DNA of 64,000 nucleotides from Chaenocephalus aceratus (GCA_023974075.1 CM043792.1:10893456-10957455), one strand, 5' to 3'. Counted from the stretch's first letter, positions 34,660 to 48,204 are shown. Notes: a model not told the origin generated them from the letters alone. Program-made: numbers and translations.

Positions 34660-36420
34660 GAGATCGCGAGCGAATGCTCTCCGCAGATCCATTCTCACAG
34701 CGTTTATCAACCTTTTTCATACTCAATATCAAGCCACACTTATTGTTTTTATTTCTTTATTTTTATTGAATAATGTAAGACTTTTGTTGCCGTCAGTTAT
34801 GGGGAGAGTAGGGGCTCAGAATACTGAAATCTGTATCTGTATTAATGGACGTGCCGTTGTGGCGATGCCAGGCAACGCAATAATTTACAAACTCTTCAAC
34901 TACAACCCTAATTATATTTAAAAACATTTTAGAAGGCCTCACAAATTACTTTAATGTAAATAACATTTTAAATGTGAAGCGATGCGTGTAATGTGGTGAT
35001 TGACATTATTCACCCACGGATCTATGGGGTATTGTTCCGCACGGACATTTTAGTTAACCGGACTTCTTGTTGATGTGAAATACGAAAAAAATATTTTAAA
35101 ATAAAATAATTCTTTTTTCCGAGTGTGCTTGCTTTTCTCTTTGAAAGTCATCACATAACGGCATTGTAATACACGGTTTGGCTGCATTAAATATTACATA
35201 TCTGCCGTAGTTTGCTATTTATAGAGCCCTGATGAGAAGACTTCTAGACAAACAGGAAGAACTGCCGCCGAAACTGAATATGTGACGTGGATCATAAATA
35301 TATCAGCAATTAAACAAAATCTTCAATTTCTCTTCACAATATAAGTCTCCTTGCAGTATCAACACTAATTTGGCTGACTTTTATATTTGATCCAATTGTT
35401 AGATAGGCTGTATTTACACCATAAAGGTGCACAGCTGATAGAAAGGGACACCTGGTGGTTAAAGCACGTTATTGAAATGTATTATTTTTATTGTTAGATA
35501 TTAATAGGAGACACAGACAGACAAACTAATAAGGCTTTATTTAAACATTAAAGAATACTTTAGGTTAAAGTCTTATTTTGAATAAGAAAAAAGCTTTGGG
35601 GGTATAAATATTAAGCCTGACAAAGTACTAATATATTGCTTTCCTGCAACGTTAACTACTGTATGTTTAAGCACTTATTTTAACTGATATTATAGCCTAC
35701 GTATTATACTCTTATAAGATGTATGTAGATAGTATAAGATATGTGCAGAATACGACAGTTTAATGGTGGAGGTATGCACACATATTGATATATGTCTTGT
35801 CACTGTTGAGGAACCTGCTGCGACCCAAGTTTTTCATCTCCGACCTTGTCAGGTATTGAACATTCAATAAATAAAGAACACACAATTGTTAAATATAAAA
35901 CACAGAATTTGTGTGATTATACTAAATGATTTACAAATAAACACCACTGCATATTTACAACTGTTACACATGCTGATGTAACGCAAATGTTTCCAACTTG
36001 GGATCAATAAAGTATATCTTATCTTAAGCTGATCGATGGCTACTGCCATATTTGCTAAATGTGCCTCTGAACCTTGACAAGTGCATGTTTCAGGCTTATA
36101 AATTAACAACAGGAGGGGTCACAGACATAAGACCAGCTGTTAAATAAAACTCTTCTGACCTTAGCTGTCATGTGGGTATATATTAATGCTTAATGGGCAC
36201 AAGCAATTTTCACCCATTTATTAATTATATGTTTTAAATGCGAGTGTTTCCTATCCCCTAAACCTCCAGGGGTGTACACAGTTTAATACTGGAAACTTCT
36301 CATTATGGGAAATACGAAAACGTCTTATAAAACTACAACTCCCAGCAGAGACGTGCCATAGAACATTTTGCGAAACACACAATAGCCAGCATGTGTAGTT
36401 CTGGGGACGGATTGGGGGAG
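34660..36420. mobile_element. Third copy region of repeat family B
   Basis: 34670-34735 matches 44600-44690 (CATTCTCACAGCGTTTATCA and CTCAATATCAAGCCACACTT), and then runs into sequence like the B1 arm (TTTTGTTGCCGTC). 35090-35400 matches 10600-10870 in reverse complement. 35440-35840 and 36175-36415 match the B1 interior (13870-14470 and 14870-15070) in the same direction. Between them, 36000-36120 holds the block also seen at 9975-10140, with AATAAAGTATATCTTATCTT as a LINE-like tail. The boundaries are mosaic and no intact ends were found. Confidence 0.6.
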
Positions 36421-38654
36421 GGGGGGATGGGGCGGGTTGAAGCTAAACAAACAGATTAGTAGTTCATAAATACAGTACAAAGTATCGCAAGCATTTGGAC
36501 AACATTTGCTTTTTTCTGTTGATGTGTAACCTTTTTGGCCTTCATTTTAAGTGGAGGCAGACCAGGTTATGAAAATATACATATTGAAGGAATACATAAT
36601 ATGCTACAACGTGTAAATAGTTTGGAATAATGCAGTAACCAAACAAGATTGTTTAAATAAGGTGCAAGTGCACTTTTAAGTGACAAATAAATGCCAAGAA
36701 GTTTAATCAGTGGGTTTAGAAAATGCTTTTATGAGTCACAGAGGACCATTATGGATTGTTGTTAAAAGATTCAGGGGCATAATTGGATTGTGAAAATCAA
36801 TACATTGGAGCTGTTGAGTTACTGCAACAGCAAAGACATGTTACTTATTACAGTACATGAATGAGTCACCGTGGCCTGATTCGTGTTTATTTCACAACAC
36901 ATTTTATTAATGAGTACATAACTGGCTGCAGCAGAACGTCAATTACTATAACAGACAGTTATGCATGATGCTCATTATTATACCAATGGTTCAATAAATA
37001 CAGCAGAGAGATGATCTGCTTCATCTGATTTCTTGTGGTTTATTTTCAGGAAGTGCGCTTAAACAATAAACACGTGATTTCTGCAGGAAAGCCGAATAAT
37101 ATCGGGAACCACTCAAATAATAGCCTGACTAAATGAGGGAAGTAAAATATGTTCAGTCAATAATATAATGATCACTTATATACTATTAGATCATTCCTTT
37201 CCTGTCAGGAGAAGCCTCTTCGCCGCCATCTGCAAGGCATGAGAAGTTATGATAGTTATGTTAAAGGAGTTAAAAGTACAAATTAAAAGTTGTTTTTGTA
37301 TTATTGCTACATCTTGTTCTGTCATTTTCTCAGTACTACGTTATTTAAATTCATCGGTATTTCCCCGCAGAATAAACCACAAACCCCATCAATGTCAGTC
37401 AAATCTCAAACCCTCGATATTCTGAAGCATCAGCTACAATGTTCTCCTTCATGTACAAAGAATTATTTAAAAAAATTAAACTCGACCCAAAAAAGCGGCC
37501 TCATAATCCTCAGCTTGAGTGTTACTTTGAACAGAATTTCCCTGATCTACACATTGCAAATAAACTCTCGTGGGAACTTTTATTTCAGAAGAATAATGCA
37601 TGTTAAGCATCTTTTGACTGCCTCTCTACGGGCTGCTTAATCCTCAGTGAGTCTTTATCTGAATGTCAAAATAACAAACAAACAAGAAACAAAGAAAAAT
37701 CAATGTGAGTTTATCCAGCTCGAAACAAAGATTTTCAATGCCGCCTCCTCTGTTTTCTCTATATCCGGCTTTTTTTTCATCTAAGAAGCAGCAAGCAGGT
37801 GTGTTTTCAGCAGGGACCGCAGACGAATATCAGAACAGCTGATTGTTTTCTCGGGCGGGAGAAGATCTTTACTTTGTTCACATGCAGGGCCAGGTTAGTT
37901 CCTCCTGGGGATTCTTACTTCGACAGTCTGTTAATGGCAGCCATGTTGTAACCCAGGCCGTGGAATATTAATGCACCACCTCTTCTTTCCTTGCTCTAAA
38001 AAGAAAAACCTTTCACAGTATTGATAAATCTCTAAGGTCTCACTTGGATCTTTGATCTCAATTTTGTGTGCTTTGCAGGATAGATAAAGGTGTCAGGGCG
38101 GCCTGGATGAAGATCTTAATGTGAGGTGGCAGCTGACAGACAGTAATGCAGGAATCCTGGTCCAATCAGCAGGGAGAGATCTTCTGCCCACAATTACCCA
38201 CCTGTCCGTGCGACGCTGACCTCCAATCTCAGAGGCTCCGATCCCCCTGTGCCTCCTTATTTTTTTTACACAAGTCCCCTCAGATTACCTCACACTTTGA
38301 TTCTTTCTGCCAGAGCAGAACGGGGCTGCTCTCGGAATCAGCAGCCAGGCAGAAAATGTGAGGAGAGGCGAGCAGAGCAGCATAATTGACTTTGGATTCA
38401 GGTGGAGGAGCTGTATCTGATCAGAGGCGTCCCGCTCTGTTTGGATCTGTCTCCCTTCATTCCACACAGAATAAACAATGACAAACATGAATAACGCAGA
38501 TGCCAGTTAGTTTGATGATGTTATTTTTTAAAGACTTCCTCTCTCATTTGCTGAGTCAGTCTCAGCACTAGGTGGTGAATCACATAATTTTTTTCATGGC
38601 TTCATTCTAGCATTAAGTACTCTAGAGTCTAGAGGCTCTATTTTTGCTGGGGTT
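36420..38654. other. No recognisable gene
   Basis: Unique-looking AT-rich sequence. Open frames (for example 37290-37640) are short and not recognisable. No repeats were identified. Confidence 0.35.
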
Positions 38655-38925
38655 TTTCCTTTCCTGCAGTGTGTTATAGTTTATTGTACGTGTGAACGGT
38701 CTGCAGCAAAGGCTAAAATCCCAGAGTTCACACGGGGGAGTTTCTATACTAGTGACATCATTATGTAACACTCGCACTTTTGTTGGCTAGGGCACCAACA
38801 CATTGTACGTGATAGGCTAAGGGGCTGGACATCTCTAAACGGTTGACTAATCACAACAGAGCCGGCTAGCTAACCAATCAGAGCAGACTGGGCTCTGGTT
38901 TCAGACAGAAAAGAAAAGTAAGGCA
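38655..38925 (-). mobile_element. Family A MITE fragment, reversed
   Basis: In reverse complement this stretch has the family A landmarks: GAAACCAGAGCCCAGTCTGC, GATTGGTTAGCTAGCC, TTAGAGATGTCC, CCAACAAAAGTGCGAG and GGGATTTTAGCC. Both tips are missing or too diverged to define. Confidence 0.6.
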
Positions 38926-39684
38926 AATGTTGAACATTAAAGTATAAAAACATAACATCACAATATACAATTGAAAATGAATTTGTTTTTGTGTTAGGGC
39001 TGTCCCCCCATGCGCCTCATGAATGCAATATCTCAGAAAAGCCTTGGGGGAGTTTGGCACAAGCGTCTATTTGGACTCAGGATGAACTGATTAGATCTTA
39101 GGGGTTAAAGGTCACTTTGACCTCCCGTCAGTCCAATTTTTATGACGCAAAATGTCACGAACACCTTGAGTTAATGTCATTACATTTGTAACAAACTTTC
39201 ATTTTGATTCATGGATGAACTTTACATTTGATGGACAAAGGTCTCTGTGACCTGAACAAATAATGAGATCAAATGATAAAGTGATGACATTTTTGACAAA
39301 TATGGATGTAAACTGCAACATAACTGTTTGGGCAAGGCATACAACCACAGTTACTGAGAATGGTGACATACACATTCTAGCCCACACAGCATTTCAATAA
39401 ACATGCTGTTTAGGAAAATCACAAAGCAGTTCAATTACAAGCTAAAATCTCCCAATACCCACACATTTAAATGTGGCTCTTTTTGGGTTTAACTACATAT
39501 AACATGTTTTTTTTAAGTTACTCTGCACTGTTTTGTTGTTTAAACCCGCCTGATGTCTGACTGCACACCAGAATTCATTTTATCAATACTGCCGTGTTCC
39601 CAGAACTCAGCAATTACTTAGGCGAGTGCAGTGTTAGCATGTAAGGGCCGAAATACAGTCCTACATTGTAATAAACCTGAATTA
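38926..39684. other. No recognisable gene
   Basis: AT-rich non-coding sequence. Nothing else was seen. Confidence 0.35.
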
Positions 39685-39692
39685 CTTTAAAG

Positions 39693-40085
39693 CAGGGGTC
39701 TCAAACTCAAGGCCCGGGGGCCAAATCCGGCCCGCGACTTCATTTTATGTGGCCCTGCAAGAGCTTGCAAAGAATATAATACGTTTATTATACAGTTACA
39801 CGCCACTTTACAGAAGCAAGTTGCCCATAAACTACATGTCCCACAATGCATCTCGTTTTGTGACATGTGCACTGAAGAGACTTCTGGACTTCTGGACTTC
39901 TGCTTTCAGACGTAGTTAATTACTACATTATTATCCTATCCGATAATAATCCAATTCAGAGCCAATAATGTAATATAATACATTATTTTATATATATATT
40001 GTATATTTATATAGGTACAACCGGCCCTTTGAGTGCAACCTTTATGCGAATGTGGCCCACGATGAAATTGAGTTTGACACCCCTG
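39693..40085. mobile_element. hAT MITE with perfect 8-bp target duplication
   Basis: CTTTAAAG lies at 39685-39692 and 40086-40093. The left end is CAGGGGTCTCAAACTCAA and the right end in reverse complement is CAGGGGTGTCAAACTCAA, the classic terminus of a Charlie-type hAT MITE. Subterminal GGCCCGGGGGCCAAATCCGG is also typical. It is 393 bp long and non-coding. Confidence 0.92.
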
Positions 40086-40093
40086 CTTTAAAG

Positions 40094-40900
40094 CATGCGT
40101 GACCCCAAAACATCATCACACAGAGGGAAAAAGCAGGCCAGTTTTATGAAGCTTCTGGTGGTTTTCCAGCATGATGAATACTTCTGAATTGTGCAGTCAA
40201 TATTTGTTTGTTGTGTCCATAGCTGGTTAGGTGATGATTAGTTTAATCAATCCACCCTTCTGATTCTGCAGTGCTTGTATGAAAAACCTATTTGTGCCTC
40301 CTCCCTGCTTATCATTGATATGCCTCCTCTGTACAGAGGCTCCCTAAATGGACTCCAGGCTCAGGAGCGATGCATCTCCATCTCTCTGCTTCACACTCCA
40401 GAAAATAGGCTAATAGTCGGCCCACCGCCCAACCCACTAATCTCTAAAAAGTCACATTTACTGCAGAGATCTGGCTCATCTGAGCAGAAGACGGTCCTCT
40501 CATAGAAGTCCCTTTTACCTTTGGAGTTCAAGTTAGAGTAGAATATAGCTTATATATTATTTGTTTTAATGTAATCAGGACAATAAAACTTCATACAAAT
40601 AAAAAATAAATAACAATTAAAGAATAGTTATTAAAAAAGAACAACCCAAAGCAAAACATATTCTGATCAAAAACTTCAAGTTATTAATTTAAAAAATGTC
40701 TCTTGCGTAATTGAAATTAATGGGTTGAGAGTCCTGATACACACAAACACTTTTTAATGATACTTATCTTTTATCTTTGATAGTACTGTTAAATTGTTTG
40801 TTTCACATTTGTATCTTCTACATTTTTTTCTTTTTAATGTTTGTCCTAATCGTGATTATGTGATACGTATTATGTATTTCATGTTGTGCAACATTGCAAT
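40094..40900. other. No recognisable gene
   Basis: Non-coding AT-rich sequence. No repeat was identified. Confidence 0.35.
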
Positions 40901-40907
40901 GGGTTAT

Positions 40908-41556
40908 ATTACATTACATTACATTGCATTTAGCTGACGCTTTTATCCAAAGCGACTTACAATAAGTACATTCGACCAGGAAGACACAACCTTGAAGAAA
41001 ACAGAATCATATAAGTACATCAGGTTTCATAGAGCCAAGTATTTCAAGTGCTACTCAACTGGCTTTAGATAAGCCCGTCCTTTATTAGTATATAAGTGCT
41101 TTGTTAGCAGTTCTTTGTTAGTAATTCTATCGGTCGAGGTGGAGTCGAAAGAGATGAGTTTTCAGTCTGCGCCGGAAGGTGTGTAAGCTTTCTGCCGTCC
41201 TGATGTCAATGGGGAGCTCATTCCACCATTTTGGAGCCAGGATAGCAAACCCACGTGTTTTTGCTGATGGGAACTTGGGTCCCCCTCGCAGCGAGGGTGC
41301 AGCGAGTCGTTTGGCTGATGCAGAGCGTAGAGCACGCGCTGGGGTGTACGGTTTAACCATGTCCTGGATGTAGGAAGGGCCAGATCCATTCGCAGCATGG
41401 TACGCAAGTACCAGTGTCTTGAAGTGGATTCTAGCAGTTACTGGAAGCCAGTGGAGGGAGCGGAGGAGTGGCGTGGTGTGGGAAAATGTAGGAAGGTTGA
41501 AGACCAGACGAGCCGCTGCATTCTGGATGAGCTGCAGAGGGTAGACCAGCCAGGAG
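40908..41556 (-). mobile_element. 5'-truncated L2-clade LINE with 7-bp target duplication
   Basis: GGGTTAT at 40901-40907 and 41557-41563 flanks the copy. On the minus strand an open frame of about 145 residues runs from the truncation to a stop at 41127. It includes LIQNAAARLVFN, HWLPVTARIHFKTL and WWNELPIDIRTA, the C-terminal part of fish L2/jockey-like reverse transcriptase proteins. The 3' region contains the reverse of TTGTAAGTCGCTTTGGATAA and ends in TGTAA repeats. The frame is uninterrupted, so insertion is fairly recent. Endonuclease and reverse transcriptase core are absent, so the copy cannot move. Confidence 0.85.
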
Positions 41557-41697
41557 GGGTTATGGCAATTATTTATATAGTGTTGAGTGGCCTTAAATCG
41601 AATTGTGTACATTGCTTCACAAACAAATACAACTGGTCTTACTCGCCCTTACTAAATAATTTACTTAATTAATATTGTTCAATGTTATTCATGTTAA

Positions 41698-42029
41698 AGG
41701 GGCCTTATTCTACACATTTTCAGGTTTATTTCTATTTGTAAGTTCTGCCTCTACTGTGACACGTTCCCCTGCTTTAATGCTCAAAAAGCTCTTTATTTTT
41801 CTCATACTGCCTGCTGCAGCACCTCTTTTCACAATGTGTGAAAGTGCTATCCAATAGAAGCGTAACAATTATGTCACTATGTCGCCTATGTAAAAGGTGT
41901 GTGTGTGGGAGAGAAACTCCCTCTGTAGGGAACTTTGGGAGTTGAGCCTTTGCAGACCATTTACATGCACACAAACCTATATAACACACTATAGGAAAGG
42001 GAAAACCCCAAAAGCCTAAAGAGACCCCT
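41698..42029. mobile_element. Family A MITE
   Basis: TTAA lies at 41694-41697 before AGGGGCCTTATTCTAC. The right end, AGAGACCCCT at 42020-42029, is followed by TCTA, a decayed TTAA. The interior shows CATACTGCCTGCTGCAGCAC, CTCTTTTCAC and GACCATTTACATGCACACAA as in the copy at 27630. No coding sequence. Confidence 0.75.
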
Positions 42030-43344
42030 TCTAAAAGATGGATTTTGTATTTCATGCAATGGTTAAGTTTGGTTTGTTTTGGTCAATTTGCTACTGTAAC
42101 ATCTCCTGTCAGAATATTGAAAAGTAAACACACAAGTATATTTTCTTACTCACCTGGGGCTTCATTTATAAAGGGATATACGCTCAAAAGATGGCGTACG
42201 CCAGTTTCGACGCAATGTTTGCGATTTATAAAATAATAACTTGACGGGAAAACGTGCGGTCCTCCACGCAAACTCTAACCCATGCGTACGCACTAAGCAC
42301 AAAAACGGGAGAGACGAGAAACTGCGACACCGCGTTGGCAGAAGGAAGAATGGAGAGAAATGTGTGGAAATAATACCATAAATAAAATGTTAGCTCTCAT
42401 TTATCATATATGAAGAATTCATTTTCAAACATTGATTAAAGCCAATCTTAAAATGATTAAACAAACGCCTGTTTGAGACTCCTCAGTGCACACAAAAACA
42501 TAACTTGGAGAAATAAATAAATACGGATATGTTATTGAAAACCACCTCGAATATGTTGTGTTAATGTTATGAAATGTTTTCTCATAAATGATGCGGTAAG
42601 CAGGAGGACAGAATTACGTCTAAACTGACGCCGTTTTGCATTTCTATAGGTTGTAGATACGAGCATGGTTTTATATACTATCACGTTTAATCGTGTTTTA
42701 TGCCGTTTGCTAAGACTTGATAAGTCGCTCGTAAAACACAGGAGGTATGGAAACTAAGAACACCATATGTGGTAAATTGTACAGCTAATATAACACAACA
42801 CATTAGTTGTATTTCATCTAACTGGTGGATATAGGGTTGCTGCGGGGGGGGGGGGTTGAGATGCACAGGCTGCAGTGGAGACGCTGCGCACAGCTGATCG
42901 ACAGCTGGGACACAAACCACCAAATGCAAAAACATAATTCAGATCCAGTCGTCATGACTCCACTCCGGAGGGATTCCCCGATCATTTCTTACAGTTTCTC
43001 ATCAAGGGGGGGGTCTCCTGTCCCCGGTACAAACACACTGCCTGAGGAAGGTTAGGCTATGTGTATTGTTTTTGTCATGAACCTTTTTCGGGCCATTTAT
43101 TTATTTATTTATTTTGGTGATGATCCGACCTCCATGCTGCTACTCTGGTTCAAACTGCATCCACCAAACAATATGATTTATCTCGACCTCCCCAAAATAA
43201 CCAAAATCTGACACGGTGTGAGATGTCTTTTTTAGCTGTTCTGTCGTCATTTCCTGCGATCTTCTTCATAAAGTCAGTCAGAATGAATGAATGAATGGGC
43301 GTTTCTTTGACTATTTATAGGCAAATATGGGCGTTACGTGAAGC

Positions 43345-45670
43345 CAGGGGCGCCGCCAGGGATTTTGGGCCCCATGAAAATATATCACATTGGGCCCCAC
43401 CACCAGGCACAGGCCACTTTGTTTATAAATTACCTCGAGGGCCGTACCAAATGTTCTAGCTGTCCGTATACGGCCCGGGGGCCGGAGGTTCCCCACCCCT
43501 GCTTTAATATAATAACATTAGTATTAATATCATAACCAAAATGTCGGTGATTAACATTTTGTTTACAGACTGATCACTCACTGATCATCCATAGACTAAA
43601 AGCAGTTTTTTGTTTTATATAGATCATTGGCTATGTGGGAAAATACTGTGTTTGAAATGTATAATTTAAATTAGATGTTAGCTTTTTGTTATATATATAT
43701 ATTGTATTCCAGTCTCCCTTCAGATATGTTAAGTAGCATTCAACACAATGCTGCTCACCTCCTTCAGTTTGGAGAAAAGCTGGTTCAGGTTCAGCCTTAA
43801 GGGGGGACAGGGCTGCTGAGCCTAAAGATGGATCTGTTGGACCTGGCACCAGGGGGAGGGACAACTGATTTAGTATGAACAGCTGCTAAAAATGTGCCTG
43901 CATTTATTAAAGTTAGGTAGGTAGGTAAGAATGGAGAAACCAGCTCGAGTGCGCTAGAATTTGAAAGTACACAACCGAAAAAAATCTGCCCCTTCCTTCA
44001 AAGTTCCTTACAGAGGCCCTCCTCCAACACACACAAACGCACACATGACCAATGAAGGCACGAGATAAGCTTGTGCACAGATGGAAGGCTGACAGGCAGG
44101 TAGGCCATCCAGTTATTTTAGCTGGGCCGGCTCAGATGATTGGTTGTGCTTTTTACAGCGCCACGGCATCCACAGATGAATTTTTTGTATTTATTGTCAA
44201 AGCATTTAAAGGTGACATGTCATGCTTTTCCGGTTATTGCCCATCCCCTTGTGTGTTATGAAGGTTTTTATGCATGTAAACGGTCTGCAGAGTCAAAACC
44301 CTCAAAGTACACCATGTAGCGAGTACAACTCTAAAACAGAAAATACCTCCCCAAAACGCCTCGTTGGAGATATGTCACTGTCCATTTGATTCTTCCGGGT
44401 ACATCATGATGTCATGTCGTCCCCGGAATGAAATGGATCAATCCGTGGAGCCGTTACGTTACGTCCGCGGAGCCATTACGTTAAGCCCCCGCTGATTGGT
44501 CCAAATTGACCAATCCACGGACTTCCTTACACACTCAGTGCAGGCAGCTCTGCTGATCTCTCCTCCCTGGCTGCAGGCTGATAACAGACAGTTGGGATCG
44601 CGGCGAAATTCTCTCTGCAGACCCATTCTCACAGCGTTTATCAACCTTTTTCTTACTCAATATCAAGCCACACTTATTGTTTTTACTTCGGCTGTGACTT
44701 TGTGTGTGCTCAGGGTGAGTTTGGCTGTGTTTCGCTAAACAAGGAAATCACACCTCCACGGAGCTTAGCGCGATTCACAACGTCCCGACTGGTCCCGACC
44801 AATCGGAGCACACTGGGCTCACAGGGAGGGGGGGGGGGGGGCAAGAGCTGCAACGAGCCGTTTAGTGGAGAGAGTGAATACACATACTTTACAGAGATGC
44901 TGTATGCGAAACCAATGTGAGTTTGGAAAATTGCACAGTATAAATCTATTCTAGTCGACCTCAACAATGGAATTATGATCAGTGGAAATGGCCATGACAT
45001 GTGACCTTTAATATATTCATTGCTATCGGGATGTTAAGAGCATTCCATGGAATATAACAAAAATTGCTTCTGAAGTGAATTACCTACCATACATAAATGT
45101 CAGCTAAAAGAGCAGTGAAGAGCAGTGAATTTTCTGTAAAGATATTAACAGTACTTAATGTCAGCTTAGTAAACAAAAAAACATTAGTTTACAGACTAAT
45201 TTCCACCATTCATGGACCACACCCACCTTTTCTTGTGAAAAACTGGGTGACATACTGTCGCCCTTTAGTCCCTCTCTCTTGTCTTTCTCTCCTTTTTCTT
45301 CTTTTCTTAGAGCCTGACTTTGTTGGTCGTTGAAACATGGTACAACACACGTATGTAGGCTAAGTACTAGCATCCCTCCTCACATGCTTTCACTTTCTGC
45401 AAGTGCCGGTGCCGCATCTCGTTTGGAGGCAGGACCAAACCATTACACGTAAATAGAAGGGGGTGTACAGAGGCTTTGGGTAATTAACTTTTGGTAGAAA
45501 ATAAGTTTAGTGAGTAATTTATCAATATAACGTTCTATTAATGTTAATTATTGAGGATTGATGAAAGGTTACTTACATTATTTTTCTTAATGTTCTGAAC
45601 ATTTTGGGGCCCCTGTCAGTCACGGGCCCTTAGAATCGTCCTAACTTTTCACCCCCTTACGGCGCCCCTG
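43345..45670. mobile_element. Non-autonomous hAT with perfect 8-bp target duplication
   Basis: CGTGAAGC lies at 43337-43344 and 45671-45678. The left end is CAGGGGCGCCGCCAGGGATT. The right end in reverse complement is CAGGGGCGCCGTAAGGGGGT. Inside, GGGCCCC blocks occur next to both ends. 43425-43500 carries the tail of another hAT MITE, ending GGTTCCCCACCCCTG. A TTAA element (44210-45007) is nested inside. No hAT transposase was recognised. Confidence 0.88.
44210..45007. mobile_element. TTAA-flanked MITE (Kolobok/piggyBac-like), nested
   Basis: TTAA lies at 44206-44209 and 45008-45011. The left end is AGGTGACATGTCATG and the right end in reverse complement is AGGTCACATGTCATGG. Part of the interior (44600-44690) matches 34670-34735. 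Non-coding. A 13-14-base G run sits at about 44827. Confidence 0.78.
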
Positions 45671-45877
45671 CGTGAAGCCCGCAAAAGCTGCACCGCATTT
45701 CGAGTCGGTTGTGATTTATAAAGGGAAACCGGCGGTGCTGTACGCACTTTCCTCGCCGGTGCGCAATGTTTGGTGAATCGGAAAATGTCGGAAGATTTCT
45801 GTACCTATTTTTTGGATTTCTACGTAAGCAACCTTCCCACGTGAATCCTACGCACGGCGTTATAAATTAGGCCCCTG

Positions 45878-46279
45878 GTCTGTTTGCTTGTGTAGATTTA
45901 TCCAGTATTCACCAACAATTAGCATTAGGACATTTACATATTCAAACATAACATTTCAGAAAACATATAAAATAAAACAAAATGGTATTATATGTTCCCA
46001 ACAGGGAAAGTTTCATGGCTACATTTTGTAACATTATTCACTGTAGTGTCCCTTTAAAATGATCATTTAGAGGCAGTCATTTTCGAAGTTACTGCAAGAA
46101 AAGTGCGTAAAAACAAGGCAGTGAAAGTGTTTTCTCTGAGAAAACTTCCGCTCTATGATTGAAAGGTCATTCCCTGAAGGTCATTCAGGCCTGCAGACAC
46201 TGTCAGGACATGTCAAGTCAGGAGGCTACTTTAAACAAACCACATTAGGATGCTTCTACAATCCTTACTGAGCAACCGA
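45878..46279. other. Non-coding spacer
   Basis: Nothing recognisable between the Harbinger-like element and the hairpin at 46280. Confidence 0.35.
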
Positions 46280-46360
46280 ACAAATATCTTCAGTCTCTCC
46301 TAATAGGAGAGTGTGATCGCAGCTCTAGTAAAACTATTAGGAGAGACTGAAGATATTTGT
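46280..46360. repeat. Perfect 27-bp inverted repeat with 27-nt loop
   Basis: The left arm 46280-46306 starts ACAAATATCTTCAGTCTCTC. The right arm 46334-46360 is its exact reverse complement. The loop is 46307-46333. There are no mismatches. It could be a very young foldback insertion or an RNA hairpin; metazoan microRNA precursors rarely pair perfectly, so a mobile or rearrangement origin is more likely. Confidence 0.9.
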
Positions 46361-48200
46361 CCCTCGGACCCCTCCCCCTCATTGTTGCTGTGACAGAGAA
46401 GATTCCTGCAGCCATCGCTCCCTCAAGTGGCAATAATAATTCATTCTTCATGAGCTTTATTAACATCTTGGCTGATTTTCCTCTTCCTTTTATACCCCAG
46501 TAGCTGTGATGTGAGCTCTGGTGGCTCTCTGAAGCCCCCGTGTGGACTGAGTTGCATTTTCAACATCAATGGTGAAACTACACTGAGGTCTCCGCTCTCT
46601 TCTGCAGCAAATACACAAACGTTTTCCATTAAGTGATTGGACAGGATCTGATGCTGGGAAAGTTGAGTTAAGAAAAGCGTCAAACTAAGAAAAGCAAACA
46701 ATCACTACAACCAAAGCCGTTAAGAATTTAGGAGGTTTATTTCAAAAACTGAAATAAAATGTGTTTGAAAGGAATATTACTCTGGAGTAGCTTAGTTAAA
46801 TAAAAAATTATAAATGTGTGTTTCAGAGTAACATGGGCACTCAAATAGGATTACAAATATGTGTGAGGGTGATCTTTACATATTTATCAAAAGTAATGTC
46901 ATACATGTTTGATGTGCTCTGACAGGGGATGTTAGCTAATTTCTTAAAACACACTTCCATTACCTTCCCTTTTTTTTATATTCACCTTATTGCAGTAGTT
47001 TTTATATTAAGCTCCTTTGCTCAATGTTGTATAACTTTTAAACTAATTTAAATGGAATTGTATCAGTTTTTCTTACATTTTATCTTGGCTCCATGTAACT
47101 TTGTTATGAAAAACACTATTAAAAGTTTTACAATTATTATCAGCAATACAATACCACCTGGACTTGAGTGTGTGAGTGTCTGACATTTTCTTTTTTAGCT
47201 CAGTTCGAAGTAACTAATGAATACTTGAAATGAAAATCTGTCAGTCCAAGTGATGTTCCATCAACGCAGGCTACATTTAATGGACTAAATGTTAACGTCT
47301 GCATGCTAATATGCCAACTTTTAGCAGGTTCGATAGGTGTATATCCAATATCCACCATACCATAGTTACCACCTGTTCTAAGCTATGGTCTCATGGATGC
47401 CAGCCTTCTATCTAGCTTATTTTATATCTCTCGCATGTGTGTTTGCCCTTACACATTTTGCACTGTAATGCTTATTGTCAATATGCAATTATATCTGTGC
47501 AATTTGTAAAATAAAATCATTATTTTTAAGCAAATCCAACCCATAAACCCCATTGCTGCAGATATTTGAGAATAAGGTGGTATGCTATGAAAAAATATTA
47601 CGCCCCGTCTGTATGCATACTGTGTGCAACAGAAATACTGTTGTAAAGGCAGATGCAGTTTGTGTTCAAAGTAAACAGAAAAGAAAGTGCAATTTGGTAT
47701 GCAGCAAATGATCATGATCACCAGATTAGTTTAATGTGTTAACATTTGCTAATCAGCAGAAAACACAAAATACATTCAAGTCTGATGGGAATTTTAAATG
47801 TAAATATGATTTATCCTGAATCCATTGTTTGTTCAGCTGTTCAAACCTGAATCTAAAAGCCTAACAGGGACGATAGCTGCCCTTTATACATCTGTTACAC
47901 CGCTCATCCTCTTACAAAGTAATCTGGTCCAGGTTAAATAACCTTAAAAAGAAAATAAATTGTAAGAGTTACATTTTCAACTTGATTATGATGCTATGTA
48001 GGAAGAGAATGGATGACTGAAGAAATTACAGTCCATCCCAAGGGGGCAAGTCCGAACAAAACGTCATAAGCTATATCTTATCGTAAACTAAACTGTATCG
48101 TAACGTTTTTTTGGCCTAAAATATAATATATTTTTTAATGTTTTACATGACAGCTTGTGTCATTTGTTTTCTCTGACACTGGTGACTAAGACATAATTGT
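46361..48200. other. Intergenic sequence downstream of the ELAC2 3' end
   Basis: No gene, repeat family or structured signal recognised. Confidence 0.35.
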
Positions 48201-48204
48201 AGAA

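Larger units (their letters stand above)
42157..45874. mobile_element. Harbinger-like element, split by a nested hAT
   Basis: CTG flanks both sides (42154-42156 and 45875-45877). The left end is GGGCTTCATTTATAAAGG and the right end in reverse complement is GGGCCTAATTTATAACGC. Subterminal TGCGTACGCA-like blocks on both sides are typical of fish PIF/Harbinger MITEs. Without the 2.3-kb hAT insertion at 43345-45670 the element is about 1.4 kb. I saw no transposase frame. Confidence 0.65.
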
